IMG/VR virus record: IMGVR_UViG_3300027763_000248
Location: 1-22,750 of that record
Length of the DNA stretch: 22,750 nucleotides
Reading direction: 5' to 3' (one strand)
Source of the DNA: a virus
Shown: positions 6,118 through 11,892 of the stretch, one piece after another
How positions within the stretch are numbered: the stretch's first letter is position 1
Layout of the letters: every line of letters starts with the position of its first letter
Notes under the pieces: model-generated
The model's input: only the letters and a program-made list of their open reading frames with translations
Told to the model about the DNA's origin: nothing
Database searches by the model: none
Position numbers and translations under genes: made by a program

Positions 6118-6499
6118 CTTGGTATTCGTCGCTCAACTCAAACTCAAACTTACCTGTCCCCATTGGTTCGTCGTGAGATGACCTGACGGCAGTTAGTTCG
6201 TGTCCATCAAACTCAAAGCGTAAAGTCCAGTCGCCATCAAAAACTAGCGTGTCTATCAACTTTTCAGGTGTCGTGTAAGCGTATCCACTCAATCCACGCC
6301 AGCCTAGTCGTGAGTTGGTAACCTTGATAGGCGTGTCCATTTCCCAGCCCTTAACGGCAAGGTAAGGCACTAACATCTCACTAGTGAAGATAGCAAGTTC
6401 GTCTGGATAGCAGTCGTAACACTCTTCGCTTGGTTCGTCGTTTTCATTGACACACACGCAACTACTAGTGAGTGTCCATTTCATAATCTCTTTTGTCAT
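6110..6499 (-). CDS. Conserved hypothetical phage protein, 129 aa
   Basis: The protein begins MTKEIMKWTLTSSCVCVNEN and has four Cys near the N-terminus (SCVC then ECYDC), followed by a C-terminal region with SRLGWRGLSGYAYT and RSSHDEPMGTGKFEF. The GWRGLSGY and SSHDEP patterns look conserved and fold-defining, and I believe similar proteins occur in other phages, but their role is unknown. ATG 6499 follows AAAAGGGAAAA; upstream in-frame ATGs would overlap the leader. It is followed by the coupled 34-aa gene. Confidence 0.8.
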   Translation of the reverse strand: MTKEIMKWTLTSSCVCVNENDEPSEECYDCYPDELAIFTSEMLVPYLAVKGWEMDTPIKVTNSRLGWRGLSGYAYTTPEKLIDTLVFDGDWTLRFEFDGHELTAVRSSHDEPMGTGKFEFELSDEYQDD

Positions 6500-6545
6500 T
6501 TTTCCCTTTTCAGCGATACTTAGTTTTCTCGCTTGTTGTATCTCA

Positions 6546-6617
6546 ATGGTATCACACTTCACACTAAAACTCAAACTAAGCCTAGTCGTGTCGTGTATGG
6601 TGTGAAAAAATGAATAC
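6546..6617 (-). promoter_or_regulatory. 16-mer box plus promoter for the genes at 6110-6499 and 6013-6117
   Basis: The box is at 6602-6617, followed by ACACGACACG, TTGAGT, 17 bp and TACCAT at 6546-6551. The distance is 50 bases. Confidence 0.8.
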
Positions 6618-6627
6618 GAATTAAAAG

Positions 6628-6668
6628 CTTAAAAATAATTCCCGTATTTCTACGGGAATTATTTTAAG
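6628..6668 (-). terminator. Intrinsic terminator after the gene at 6678-6866
   Basis: AAATAATTCCCGTA pairs perfectly with TACGGGAATTATTT and TTAAGC follows on the minus strand. Confidence 0.9.
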
Positions 6669-6677
6669 TCGTGTCGC

Positions 6678-6866
6678 CTATTCTTCTTCTTCTTCTTCTT
6701 CTACTTCTTCTTCTTCTTCTACTTCTATGCTCTCAACGCTTTCGTATTCCAAAACGGCATCTTCGCCATAATACGCTGACCACGCCTTTTCTTCTGCTTC
6801 TGCTTCACTATTCGCAACAATAATTCCCGAATAGTTAACTTGTATCTTCACTTCGTAGTTTGGCAC
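6678..6866 (-). CDS. Hypothetical 62-aa protein with poly-Glu tail, GTG start
   Basis: Starting at GTG 6866, the product runs MPNYEVKIQVNYSGIIVANS and then EAEAEEKAWSAYYGE, a beta-strand pair and helix pattern seen in many small phage proteins that end in acidic tails. The last 20 or so residues are almost all Glu. AAAAGGGATAAA precedes the GTG; the longer frame to 6908 would include the leader hairpin (6883-6897). Function unknown. Confidence 0.75.
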   Translation of the reverse strand: MPNYEVKIQVNYSGIIVANSEAEAEEKAWSAYYGEDAVLEYESVESIEVEEEEEVEEEEEEE

Positions 6867-6907
6867 TTTATCCCTTTTCCCAATTGGCATTTCCAACTGA
6901 TAAGACA

Positions 6908-6977
6908 ATTCTACCAGTTTTTAGCCAGATAGCAAATCAAGACCTCAACCAGCGTTTCTTTGTGAAAAAATGAATAC
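6908..6977 (-). promoter_or_regulatory. 16-mer box plus promoter for the gene at 6678-6866
   Basis: The box is at 6962-6977 and TAGAAT at 6908-6913, 48 bases apart. The -35 is TTGCTA with a 16 bp spacer. Confidence 0.8.
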
Positions 6978-6989
6978 AACTTCCACCAG

Positions 6990-7024
6990 CAAAAAAATCC
7001 CCTGCTGATTAGGCAGGGGACTTG
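6990..7024 (-). terminator. Intrinsic terminator after the gene at 7026-7184
   Basis: TCCCCTGC pairs with GCAGGGGA and TTTTTTT follows. It begins within a few bases of the stop codon. Confidence 0.9.
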
Positions 7025-7025
7025 A

Positions 7026-7184
7026 TTAATCTATTTGTGGATAATACGGGGTCGGGTCATAGCAACTTAGGCAATAACCCGTCTTATCGCTTACTGAATA
7101 GCGTTCAGCGTCAATAAGAGGGTTGCTCTCTGTAACTGCTTCAGAGCAACTTGGACAGACTTCCTGCTTTGTGTTTTCGTTCAT
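7026..7184 (-). CDS. Small zinc-ribbon protein, leaderless
   Basis: A 52-aa ORF starts at ATG 7184 (MNENTKQEVCPSCSEAVTES) and stops at TAA 7026-7028. CPSC near residue 10 and CLSC near residue 38 form a classic two-CxxC zinc ribbon. The -10 TAGAGT (7191-7196) ends only six bases before the ATG and there is no ribosome-binding site, so the mRNA is probably leaderless. Zinc ribbons of this size often bind nucleic acids or protein partners; the partner is unknown. Confidence 0.75.
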   Translation of the reverse strand: MNENTKQEVCPSCSEAVTESNPLIDAERYSVSDKTGYCLSCYDPTPYYPQID

Positions 7185-7190
7185 AAGGTA

Positions 7191-7252
7191 ACTCTACCAG
7201 CAAGCACCGACAAAAGCAAGCACCGACACTCTACGGGTGAAAAAATGAATAC
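7191..7252 (-). promoter_or_regulatory. 16-mer box plus short-spaced promoter for the zinc-ribbon gene
   Basis: The box is at 7237-7252 and TAGAGT at 7191-7196, only 40 bases apart, one helical turn less than most others. The -35 is TTGCTT with a 17 bp spacer. Confidence 0.8.
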
Positions 7253-7269
7253 AGAGCAAGCCGTCAAAG

Positions 7270-7372
7270 AGAACGGGTAACAACCGAAAGGGGATAAGGT
7301 TGCTACCCGTCAGGGCGGAATAGGCACGCCCGTTGCGATTAGGGGAAAGGGGGTTAACCCTAATCGCAAGCC
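7270..7372 (-). terminator. Tandem strong hairpins after the gene at 7374-7721
   Basis: Two hairpins follow the stop codon on the minus strand: TTGCGATTAGGG/CCCTAATCGCAA, then ACGGGTAGCAACC/GGTTGTTACCCGT (one G-U). Both loops contain CCCCTTTC. The tail TTCTCTTT is only moderately T-rich. Confidence 0.7.
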
Positions 7373-7373
7373 G

Positions 7374-7721
7374 TTAGACTTTGCTTGCCGAGCCGTCAGC
7401 GAACTCCGTTATCGGCTCGCCGTTACCGACCCAATACGAGCCGTCGTCAGCATTAACATAGATGTTGTCGTTGTCGTTTGTGTCCCCTAAGTCCGAGCCG
7501 AAAGCGTCTATCCCGAAAGATAACTCGCCGTCATACTCGCCGAGCCGTGCGAACTCGTAGAACAGTTGAGCCGTCAAATAAGACGGGTCGCCTATCCTGC
7601 CTGTCCGTGCCAGCACATTACGGACAGCAGGTAAGGCTTGGTCGCCTGCCCAATGCCCGTAAATGTTAATCGGTGTGAGAAATCTCTCACTCTGAACCTG
7701 AATTATTACTCTGTTTCCCAT
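7374..7721 (-). CDS. Conserved phage protein, MGNR N-terminus, 115 aa
   Basis: The protein begins MGNRVIIQVQSERFLTPINI and continues YGHWAGDQALPAVRNVLA. That pattern (MGNR, a beta-strand, then an HW-G motif and helix) resembles a family common in actinobacterial phages, as I recall it; function unknown. The C-terminus is acidic and ends GEPITEFADGSASKV. ATG 7721 follows GAAAGGGAAACA. The open frame upstream to 7934 runs through the promoter and is not used. It ends in two strong hairpins. Confidence 0.8.
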   Translation of the reverse strand: MGNRVIIQVQSERFLTPINIYGHWAGDQALPAVRNVLARTGRIGDPSYLTAQLFYEFARLGEYDGELSFGIDAFGSDLGDTNDNDNIYVNADDGSYWVGNGEPITEFADGSASKV

Positions 7722-7761
7722 TGTTTCCCTTTCGTGCCGAGCCTTTCCCGACAACAAGATA

Positions 7762-7833
7762 ACTTTACCACAGACCAGCCCTGAAAGCAAATCATCACGC
7801 CTGCCCGTGTGTGTCGTGTGAAAAAATGAATAC
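7762..7833 (-). promoter_or_regulatory. 16-mer box plus promoter for the gene at 7374-7721
   Basis: The box is at 7818-7833, followed by ACACACGGG, TTGCTT, 17 bp and TAAAGT at 7762-7767. The distance is 50 bases. Confidence 0.85.
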
Positions 7834-7848
7834 AGGTTTCGGCAAACC

Positions 7849-7877
7849 AAAAGACAGGGTTGCCCCTGCCTAATGGT
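7849..7877 (-). terminator. Intrinsic terminator after the gene at 7888-8088
   Basis: GGCAGGG pairs with CCCTGTC and CTTTTGG follows on the minus strand. Confidence 0.7.
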
Positions 7878-7887
7878 GTTCGTGTTG

Positions 7888-8088
7888 CTAGTCGTTTTCG
7901 TGTTCAGCGATAAACTTTTCCAAAGCTTCATCAACTTCGGGATTGAATAACCACTCTAAGAAACCCTTGATGTCTGGCGTATCTGTGTTCAGCCCAAACT
8001 TCGGGTTTAGCAAGTTGTCGTTTTCGTTGGTGTTGTCGTTGGTGTTGATTTGTCTGCCCTTTCGTGTGGCGTTTGTTTGTTTGTTCAT
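7888..8088 (-). CDS. Hypothetical 66-aa protein with Asn-rich N-terminus
   Basis: It starts at ATG 8088 (MNKQTNATRKGRQINTNDNT). The first half is Asn/Thr-rich and probably disordered; the second half (IKGFLEWLFNPEVDEALEKF) is helical and acidic. It follows the gene at 8117-8365 after 28 bases, has no 16-mer of its own and no obvious ribosome-binding site, so it is probably the second gene of that unit. Function unknown. Confidence 0.65.
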   Translation of the reverse strand: MNKQTNATRKGRQINTNDNTNENDNLLNPKFGLNTDTPDIKGFLEWLFNPEVDEALEKFIAEHEND

Positions 8089-8116
8089 ACTTAATGTAAC
8101 CAAGCAAGCCTAAGAA

Positions 8117-8365
8117 TTATTCCCCAGAACTTAGATTTTCTTTTAACTTTGTTAAAACTCTTTCGCACTCGTGTTCAGGTGATACCAACTGCCTAGCAAT
8201 TCCAGCAGGGTCGTCATAGCAGGTGTCGTCTATTTGTTCCTGAATACATCTAAGCAGGTAGTCAGTTGTCGCCCCACAGAAACCACAGCAGTATTCCACC
8301 ACTTCTAGTTTGTGTCCAGCGTGGCTACTTAGCAGGTCGTTAAAATACATTTCTGGTTTTTCCAT
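8117..8365 (-). CDS. Hypothetical 82-aa Cys-containing protein
   Basis: The product begins MEKPEMYFNDLLSSHAGHKL and contains EYCCGFCGATTDYLL, with further Cys near 40, 49 and 66, suggesting a structural zinc. ATG 8365 follows GAAAGGGACAA. A longer frame starts at an ATG almost on the expected transcription start, but a leader hairpin (TGCCAAA/TTTGGCA) fits better as untranslated sequence. It heads a two-gene unit with 7888-8088. Confidence 0.75.
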   Translation of the reverse strand: MEKPEMYFNDLLSSHAGHKLEVVEYCCGFCGATTDYLLRCIQEQIDDTCYDDPAGIARQLVSPEHECERVLTKLKENLSSGE

Positions 8366-8402
8366 TTGTCCCTTTCGTGCCAAACCATTTGGCAACATCA
8401 CT

Positions 8403-8472
8403 AACTTACCACTAATCCAAAGTTAATACAAACTTGCCACGCTACTATTTTCACAGGTGAAAAAATGAATAC
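8403..8472 (-). promoter_or_regulatory. 16-mer box plus promoter for the genes at 8117-8365 and 7888-8088
   Basis: The box is at 8457-8472 and TAAGTT at 8403-8408, 48 bases apart. The -35 is TTGTAT with a 17 bp spacer. Confidence 0.8.
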
Positions 8473-8484
8473 TAAAAAAATCGG

Positions 8485-8545
8485 CAAATAAAAAAGTGCC
8501 ACCTAATCCAATCTCTCGTATTGGTTTATTAGGCAACACCTAGTC
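8485..8545 (-). terminator. Intrinsic terminator after the gene at 8550-8747
   Basis: A long, slightly bulged stem (GCCTAAT...CCAAT with ATTGG.ATTAGG) ends in CACTTTTTTA on the minus strand. Confidence 0.75.
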
Positions 8546-8549
8546 TCTG

Positions 8550-8747
8550 CTAGTCGTCAGTTGCGTCAGCAACAAACAGACTTTCAGGGTTGTCGTTTAT
8601 AGACGCAAGCAAGCACTTCTTACAAACAGGCTCTTCCCAAGTTGAGTATTGCCCATTTACAATTATGGTTGCTACTGCTACTACTTCGCCACAAGTTAAG
8701 CAGTTAACCTTTGTTTTAGTTTCCATTTCCTCACCACCTTTGCTCAT
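8550..8747 (-). CDS. Small zinc-ribbon protein, 58-65 aa
   Basis: CLTCGE near residue 16 and CKKCLLA near residue 42 form a two-CxxC zinc ribbon, and the tail is acidic (FVADATDD). Two starts are possible. ATG 8747 lies six bases after the -10 TAAGAT and would be leaderless (MSKGGEEMETK). ATG 8726 has AAAGGTGG seven bases before it. Both may be used. It resembles the zinc ribbon at 7026-7184 in size and in the leaderless arrangement. Confidence 0.75.
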   Translation of the reverse strand: MSKGGEEMETKTKVNCLTCGEVVAVATIIVNGQYSTWEEPVCKKCLLASINDNPESLFVADATDD

Positions 8748-8753
8748 AGTTCA

Positions 8754-8823
8754 ATCTTAGCAGATACCACTGACATAATCAAGTTCCCACGCAGAGAAGT
8801 TTTCCAAGTGAAAAAATGAATAC
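8754..8823 (-). promoter_or_regulatory. 16-mer box plus promoter for the gene at 8550-8747
   Basis: The box is at 8808-8823 and TAAGAT at 8754-8759, 48 bases apart. The -35 is TTGATT with a 17 bp spacer. Confidence 0.8.
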
Positions 8824-8833
8824 AAACCTGCCA

Positions 8834-8866
8834 AACCAAAAAGCCGAACAAAAGTTCGGCTCTGGT
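8834..8866 (-). terminator. Intrinsic terminator after the gene at 8867-9112
   Basis: AGCCGAAC pairs with GTTCGGCT around a TTTT loop, with a TTTTT tail on the minus strand. Confidence 0.9.
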
Positions 8867-9112
8867 TTAAAGCGTTCCACGCATTTTGCGAAGTCTGGAA
8901 ATCTGCTGGTCTATTTCCACTAGTTCAGGCATAGTCAGTTCGTCAGTTGCTACTGCTCGTCTAATGCTCTCGTCTAGTTTCATAACTCCGTCAGCAACTC
9001 TCCACCCGTTAACCACTCCAACCAAGCGTTCGTTCTGATTGTAAAGTGCGATAGTAGGTTGTCCGTTGCGTTCCGTCATAGCGTTTAGTTCTGTTAGTGT
9101 GTCCGTTGTCAT
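8867..9112 (-). CDS. Hypothetical 81-aa protein
   Basis: The product begins MTTDTLTELNAMTERNGQPT, with a strand-turn region (IALYNQNERLVGVVNGWRV) and a helical C-terminus (VEIDQQISRLRKMRGTL). The ATG at 9112 follows GAGAGGACACAA, a different ribosome-binding style from the GAAAGGG cassettes. Its promoter (9146-9174) has no 16-mer and sits directly after the tandem hairpins that close the ssb gene. Function unknown. Confidence 0.75.
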   Translation of the reverse strand: MTTDTLTELNAMTERNGQPTIALYNQNERLVGVVNGWRVADGVMKLDESIRRAVATDELTMPELVEIDQQISRLRKMRGTL

Positions 9113-9145
9113 TTGTGTCCTCTCTAAGACATTGTTGTTAGTTCC

Positions 9146-9174
9146 AGCATACCAGATAGGCTTGCCGTTGTCAA
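9146..9174 (-). promoter_or_regulatory. Box-less promoter for the gene at 8867-9112
   Basis: TTGACA (9169-9174), 17 bp, TATGCT (9146-9151) on the minus strand. No 16-mer lies upstream; the tandem hairpin repeats occupy that place. Confidence 0.75.
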
Positions 9175-9175
9175 G

Positions 9176-9277
9176 CCCTAAGCGAGCCGTTAGGCTCGCC
9201 CTAAGCGAGCCGTTAGGCTCGCCATAAGCGAGCCGTTAGCAAAGGAATAGGCGAGCCGTTATGCTCGCCTACCCCCA
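9176..9277 (-). repeat. Tandem hairpin repeats downstream of ssb
   Basis: On the plus strand TAAGCGAGCCGTTAGGCTCG is present twice in near-perfect tandem copies, followed by a partial third and a diverged fourth (GGCGAGCCGTTATGCTCGCC). On the minus-strand RNA three copies fold as GCGAGC.../GCTCGC hairpins with TAAC-like loops. They may act together as a terminator or 3' stabiliser, as no clear T-run follows. Confidence 0.85.
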
Positions 9278-9289
9278 AGCCGTTCCGTT

Positions 9290-9667
9290 CTACTCTGCGT
9301 CTTTCGCCATTACAGTTCGGGTAAAGGTGCTTTGACCCCACGATAAATCGTGTCCGAGTGTATCGGCTTCAAGTTCTACCGAAGTGCCAGCCCGTTCGCC
9401 ATTGTCCCAATCACGCACACGCAGACTACCCGATACAACTACTCGGTCGCCCTTGCTGATACTTGTTGCCGTGTTGATTGCCAACTGCTTAAAAGCCGTA
9501 ATGGTGAACCAATTTGTTTCGCCATCAACCCACTCACCCTTGCCGTTGTCCCAGCGTTTTACAGAACTCGCTAGGCGAAAAGATGTAATCGGCAAGCCGT
9601 CTTGCGTTACTATGTGTCGTGGTGTTGTTGCTACCAGACCTGTAATTGTTGTTGCTTGTTCTTTCAT
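9290..9667 (-). CDS. ssb: Single-stranded DNA-binding protein
   Basis: The 125-aa protein has the SSB OB-fold pattern: an N-terminal strand (ITGLVATTPRHIVT), a middle with TNWFTITAFKQLAINTATSI and the conserved KGDRVVVSGSLRVRDWDNGE segment, then VELEADTLGHDLSWG. It should coat ssDNA in phage replication and recombination. It stops soon after the OB fold and lacks the acidic DDIPF-like tip through which bacterial SSBs recruit partners. ATG 9667 follows GAAAGGGACAA. It is expressed from a boxed promoter (9715-9786), so replication is under the same control as the small cassettes. Confidence 0.92.
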   Translation of the reverse strand: MKEQATTITGLVATTPRHIVTQDGLPITSFRLASSVKRWDNGKGEWVDGETNWFTITAFKQLAINTATSISKGDRVVVSGSLRVRDWDNGERAGTSVELEADTLGHDLSWGQSTFTRTVMAKDAE

Positions 9668-9714
9668 TTGTCCCTTTCAGAACTACTTTGGTTTCGTTCT
9701 GTGTTTATAGTTCC

Positions 9715-9786
9715 ACTTTACACCAACGCTAATGAAAAGTCAAACTCACACGCCCAGAAGATTTTGTCGTGTGAAAAAATGAATAC
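9715..9786 (-). promoter_or_regulatory. 16-mer box plus promoter for ssb
   Basis: The box is at 9771-9786, then TTGACT, 17 bp and TAAAGT at 9715-9720, 50 bases from the box. The leader has a CAGAAC/GTTCTG hairpin. Confidence 0.85.
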
Positions 9787-9797
9787 ACTTTAAAAGC

Positions 9798-9845
9798 TTA
9801 AAAAGAAACCACCTAACCGAAAGGGGTAAGGTTAGGTGGCTGGTC
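9798..9845 (-). terminator. Intrinsic terminator after the gene at 9863-10354
   Basis: GCCACCTAACC pairs with GGTTAGGTGG, the loop is TTACCCCTTTC and the tail TTTCTTTTT on the minus strand. Confidence 0.9.
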
Positions 9846-9862
9846 TTTTGTGGTGCTAGGTT

Positions 9863-10354
9863 CTACCAAGAACTATCGTAGTAGAAGTCCCAGCCCAAGA
9901 ACTTTGGATTACCGAGTAGGCGTTCTAGTATCTCAACTGTTTTCTCTAAGCCTTTAAAATACCACTCGTCATACTCAACATCACCAAAGAAAAACCCAGA
10001 GTGTCTTGGTAGAAGTTTCTCTGCTTTGTCGTGTTCCCATAAAACCTCTTTACAAAGGTTATGTAGGTCTGTGAGTTTGTCAGGCGATACATAGTAAGCC
10101 TTACAATCGTCCTCGCCCTCTTGGACATTATCAACAAACCACTTGTGTATCTGGTTGTCTTTACGCCAATAACCAACTTTGACACTCAACTCCACACTTG
10201 GATACTCGTCATCAACATCAGACGAAGTTAATCCCAACTGCGAGATTATGTTTTCGTATTCTTGGTTCTGTATTCTCACTAGTTCGCCACCTACTTTTTT
10301 GTAGTCGCTACCACTAATGTATTTCCTTGCGTATAGGTATTGGTCTAATCCCAT
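9863..10354 (-). CDS. Conserved phage protein, MGLDQYL...YWRKDNQIHKWF type
   Basis: The 163-aa protein opens with MGLDQYLYARKY and contains GYWRKDNQIHKWFVDNVQ (about residues 61-78), a Cys/acidic patch (GEDDCKAYYV) and GFFFGDVEYDEWY. I associate this set of motifs with a widespread phage family of unknown function. ATG 10354 follows AGAAAGGGCTGAAGCAA. The promoter (10394-10422) lies inside the 3' end of the preceding gene and has no 16-mer. Confidence 0.85.
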   Translation of the reverse strand: MGLDQYLYARKYISGSDYKKVGGELVRIQNQEYENIISQLGLTSSDVDDEYPSVELSVKVGYWRKDNQIHKWFVDNVQEGEDDCKAYYVSPDKLTDLHNLCKEVLWEHDKAEKLLPRHSGFFFGDVEYDEWYFKGLEKTVEILERLLGNPKFLGWDFYYDSSW

Positions 10355-10393
10355 TTGCTTCAGCCCTTTCTGGCTCTTGTTGTTGTCGTGTTC

Positions 10394-10422
10394 ATTGTAT
10401 CAAACTAATCGTCTAGTGTCAA
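10394..10422 (-). promoter_or_regulatory. Box-less near-consensus promoter inside a coding end
   Basis: TTGACA (10417-10422), 17 bp, TACAAT (10394-10399). The -35 and most of the spacer are the last codons of the gene at 10405-10677. Confidence 0.85.
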
Positions 10423-10677
10423 GTGGAACTGACTAGGCAGATTGGCGATTGACCAATCAGAAATCCTTTTCATTTCCAACCCAACCAGAGTTAGTCGTGC
10501 GTTCATCTCAACGAACTCTGTGAGCATACTGCCAACCCTGTCAGGTGTCAGCCCTGTCTCTTTTAGTTCTGTCTCAATGCCCTCTATTCGTGCCTGTAAT
10601 CCAGCCCTTACTAGAAGTGTGTCGCTTAACATTGCCCTAAGCGTTTTCAGTTTCTCAATCAGTTCATCTTCGTTCAT
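10405..10677 (-). CDS. Hypothetical 90-aa coiled-coil-like protein, leaderless
   Basis: A mostly helical protein (MNEDELIEKLKTLRAMLSDT, then LQARIEGIETELKETG) with heptad-like spacing. The ATG at 10677 lies six bases after the -10 TAGAGT (10684-10689), with no room for a ribosome-binding site, so the mRNA is likely leaderless. Its last codons double as the promoter of the next gene. Function unknown; helical accessory proteins of this size often sit near replication genes. Confidence 0.8.
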   Translation of the reverse strand: MNEDELIEKLKTLRAMLSDTLLVRAGLQARIEGIETELKETGLTPDRVGSMLTEFVEMNARLTLVGLEMKRISDWSIANLPSQFHLTLDD

Positions 10678-10683
10678 AACCTC

Positions 10684-10755
10684 ACTCTACCAGAACCAGC
10701 CCTGTAAAGCAAATCCATTTAGGAACAGGCGTGTTGCGTGTGAAAAAATGAATAC
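10684..10755 (-). promoter_or_regulatory. 16-mer box plus promoter, leaderless start
   Basis: The box is at 10740-10755, followed by AACACG, TTGCTT, 17 bp and TAGAGT at 10684-10689. The distance is 50 bases. Confidence 0.85.
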
Positions 10756-10767
10756 AGATTTAAAAGC

Positions 10768-10818
10768 TTAAAAAGAAAACCAACCAACCTTAATGAAAAG
10801 TTGGCTGGCTTTCTTTGA
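10768..10818 (-). terminator. Intrinsic terminator after the gene at 10825-11214
   Basis: GCCAGCCAAC pairs with GTTGGTTGGT (G-U pairs) and TTTCTTTTT follows on the minus strand. Confidence 0.85.
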
Positions 10819-10824
10819 CCAACG

Positions 10825-11214
10825 CTAGTTCAGCGTGAGAACTCTAACTGTGGCAGTTGCGTCCTCTGCTCTAAACATAGCCAAAACTTCTGGCTGTGTC
10901 TTAGCAAGGAACGCTACGAGTTCTGCTGTGTTGTAGCGAGTTGGGGTTTTTGGTTGGACAAGGTGGATTTTCACTAAACGCTGTCCCTTTGCGTTAGTTC
11001 CAAACTTGGTCTGCTCGTCGCCAAGTTCGTCAAGGATAATCTCACGACTAGCCTTTACTACTTCGGCAACTTGCTTTTCCAAGTTGTGAGCATCTCGGAG
11101 TTCCCGAACTGCCTTTTGACCCTTTGCCGAGAGGCGAACCTCTGGCTCTGTGGTTGGTGTCATCACTACTCTTGATGTTGAGGCAGTCTTTCCTGCTGTC
11201 GTGGTGTTTGCCAT
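10825..11214 (-). CDS. Hypothetical 129-aa phage protein, leaderless
   Basis: A Thr/Ser-rich start (MANTTTAGKTASTSRVVMTP) is followed by a helical region (LEKQVAEVVKASREIILDEL) and a C-terminal part with KTPTRYNTAELVAFLAKTQP and PEVLAMF. This order of helix, Arg/Pro-containing strand and a PEV motif is also seen in the protein at 4433-4777, so the two may be distant relatives. The ATG at 11214 is six bases from the -10 TAAGTT, indicating a leaderless mRNA. Function unknown. Confidence 0.8.
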   Translation of the reverse strand: MANTTTAGKTASTSRVVMTPTTEPEVRLSAKGQKAVRELRDAHNLEKQVAEVVKASREIILDELGDEQTKFGTNAKGQRLVKIHLVQPKTPTRYNTAELVAFLAKTQPEVLAMFRAEDATATVRVLTLN

Positions 11215-11220
11215 AAGTCA

Positions 11221-11292
11221 AACTTAGCATTAAGTATTTCCAAAGTCAAATCCATTTGGGAAATAGCGTGTCGTGGGTGAAAAAATGAATAC
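11221..11292 (-). promoter_or_regulatory. 16-mer box plus promoter, leaderless start
   Basis: The box is at 11277-11292, followed by CGACACG, TTGACT, 17 bp and TAAGTT at 11221-11226. The distance is 50 bases. Confidence 0.85.
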
Positions 11293-11302
11293 AGATTAAA
11301 AG

Positions 11303-11345
11303 CTTAAAAAAGTAGCGAGCAGTTTAGAACACTTGCTCAGGTGTT
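11303..11345 (-). terminator. Probable terminator after the gene at 11367-11600
   Basis: GAGCA pairs with TGCTC (extra pairs possible) and CGCTACTTTTTT follows on the minus strand. Confidence 0.6.
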
Positions 11346-11366
11346 ATCTCTTTCTGCGAGATTGGT

Positions 11367-11600
11367 CTAGCGTTTCCACTCGTTCAGAGCAACCAGAAGT
11401 TCCTCTGGCTTGACTTTGAGAGCAAGGCAAACAGCAACCAGAGTATCTGCTGGCATTTGTCTTTGCTTGTGGAAGTATCTGCTAAGGCTGGACTTCTGGA
11501 AGCCCTGCTTGATAGCAAACTGATTTAGTGATTTGTATCCGAGTTCTTGGTAGCGTTCTACGAACCAATCCCAAGTGTCTATCTTTTTTGTCTTTGGCAC
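11367..11600 (-). CDS. XRE/Cro-type helix-turn-helix regulator
   Basis: The 77-aa protein is essentially one HTH domain: YKSLNQFAIKQGFQKSSLSR covers helices 1-3 and the recognition helix, followed by MPADTLVAVCLALKVKPEEL, the typical XRE helix 4-5 pattern. The GTG at 11600 is read from GGAG that overlaps the stop of the preceding gene (11603), so the two are translationally coupled. Target sites cannot be told from sequence. It is one of two HTH proteins here that could bind the 16-mer or other operators. Confidence 0.85.
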   Translation of the reverse strand: MPKTKKIDTWDWFVERYQELGYKSLNQFAIKQGFQKSSLSRYFHKQRQMPADTLVAVCLALKVKPEELLVALNEWKR

Positions 11601-11602
11601 TT

Positions 11603-11857
11603 TTACTCCGTTTCTTTCTCGTCCAAAACCTTTATGATTTGGAAGTTTATGTCCTCTACTATTCCCGTCTTTGCTAACTCAAACTGCTCTCGGTTATCAA
11701 AGTAGAAATACACTCTTGCGTCAAAGGGGTAGTTATCGTCATACACTACCGAGCCGTCCCCGATTACAACTGTTACTTCGTCTGTATCGGTTTGCTCGCC
11801 GTCCCAAGTTATTAGGACATCTACATACTCGCCTGTTTCCGTTTGGTTTTTATTCAT
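11603..11857 (-). CDS. Hypothetical 84-aa acidic protein, leaderless
   Basis: The product (MNKNQTETGEYVDVLITWDG) is beta-rich and acidic, with VYFYFDNREQFELAKTG near the C-terminus. A -10 TAGAGT (11864-11869) directly abuts an ATG at 11863; the next in-frame ATG at 11857 is six bases away and matches the leaderless spacing of other genes, so it is preferred. First gene of a pair with the HTH regulator. Function unknown. Confidence 0.75.
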   Translation of the reverse strand: MNKNQTETGEYVDVLITWDGEQTDTDEVTVVIGDGSVVYDDNYPFDARVYFYFDNREQFELAKTGIVEDINFQIIKVLDEKETE

Positions 11858-11863
11858 ACCCAT

Positions 11864-11892
11864 ACTCTACACCAAGCCGTCTGTATTGTCAA
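11864..11892 (-). promoter_or_regulatory. Box-less promoter inside a coding end
   Basis: TTGACA (11887-11892), 17 bp, TAGAGT (11864-11869). It is made from the last codons and stop (TAG) of the gene at 11867-12082 and drives the pair ending in the HTH gene. Confidence 0.85.

Noticed and set aside
7722-7934. N-terminal extension of the gene at 7374-7721
   Set aside because: The extension would translate the -10, -35 and 16-mer, and the good GAAAGGGAAACA site precedes the inner ATG at 7721.
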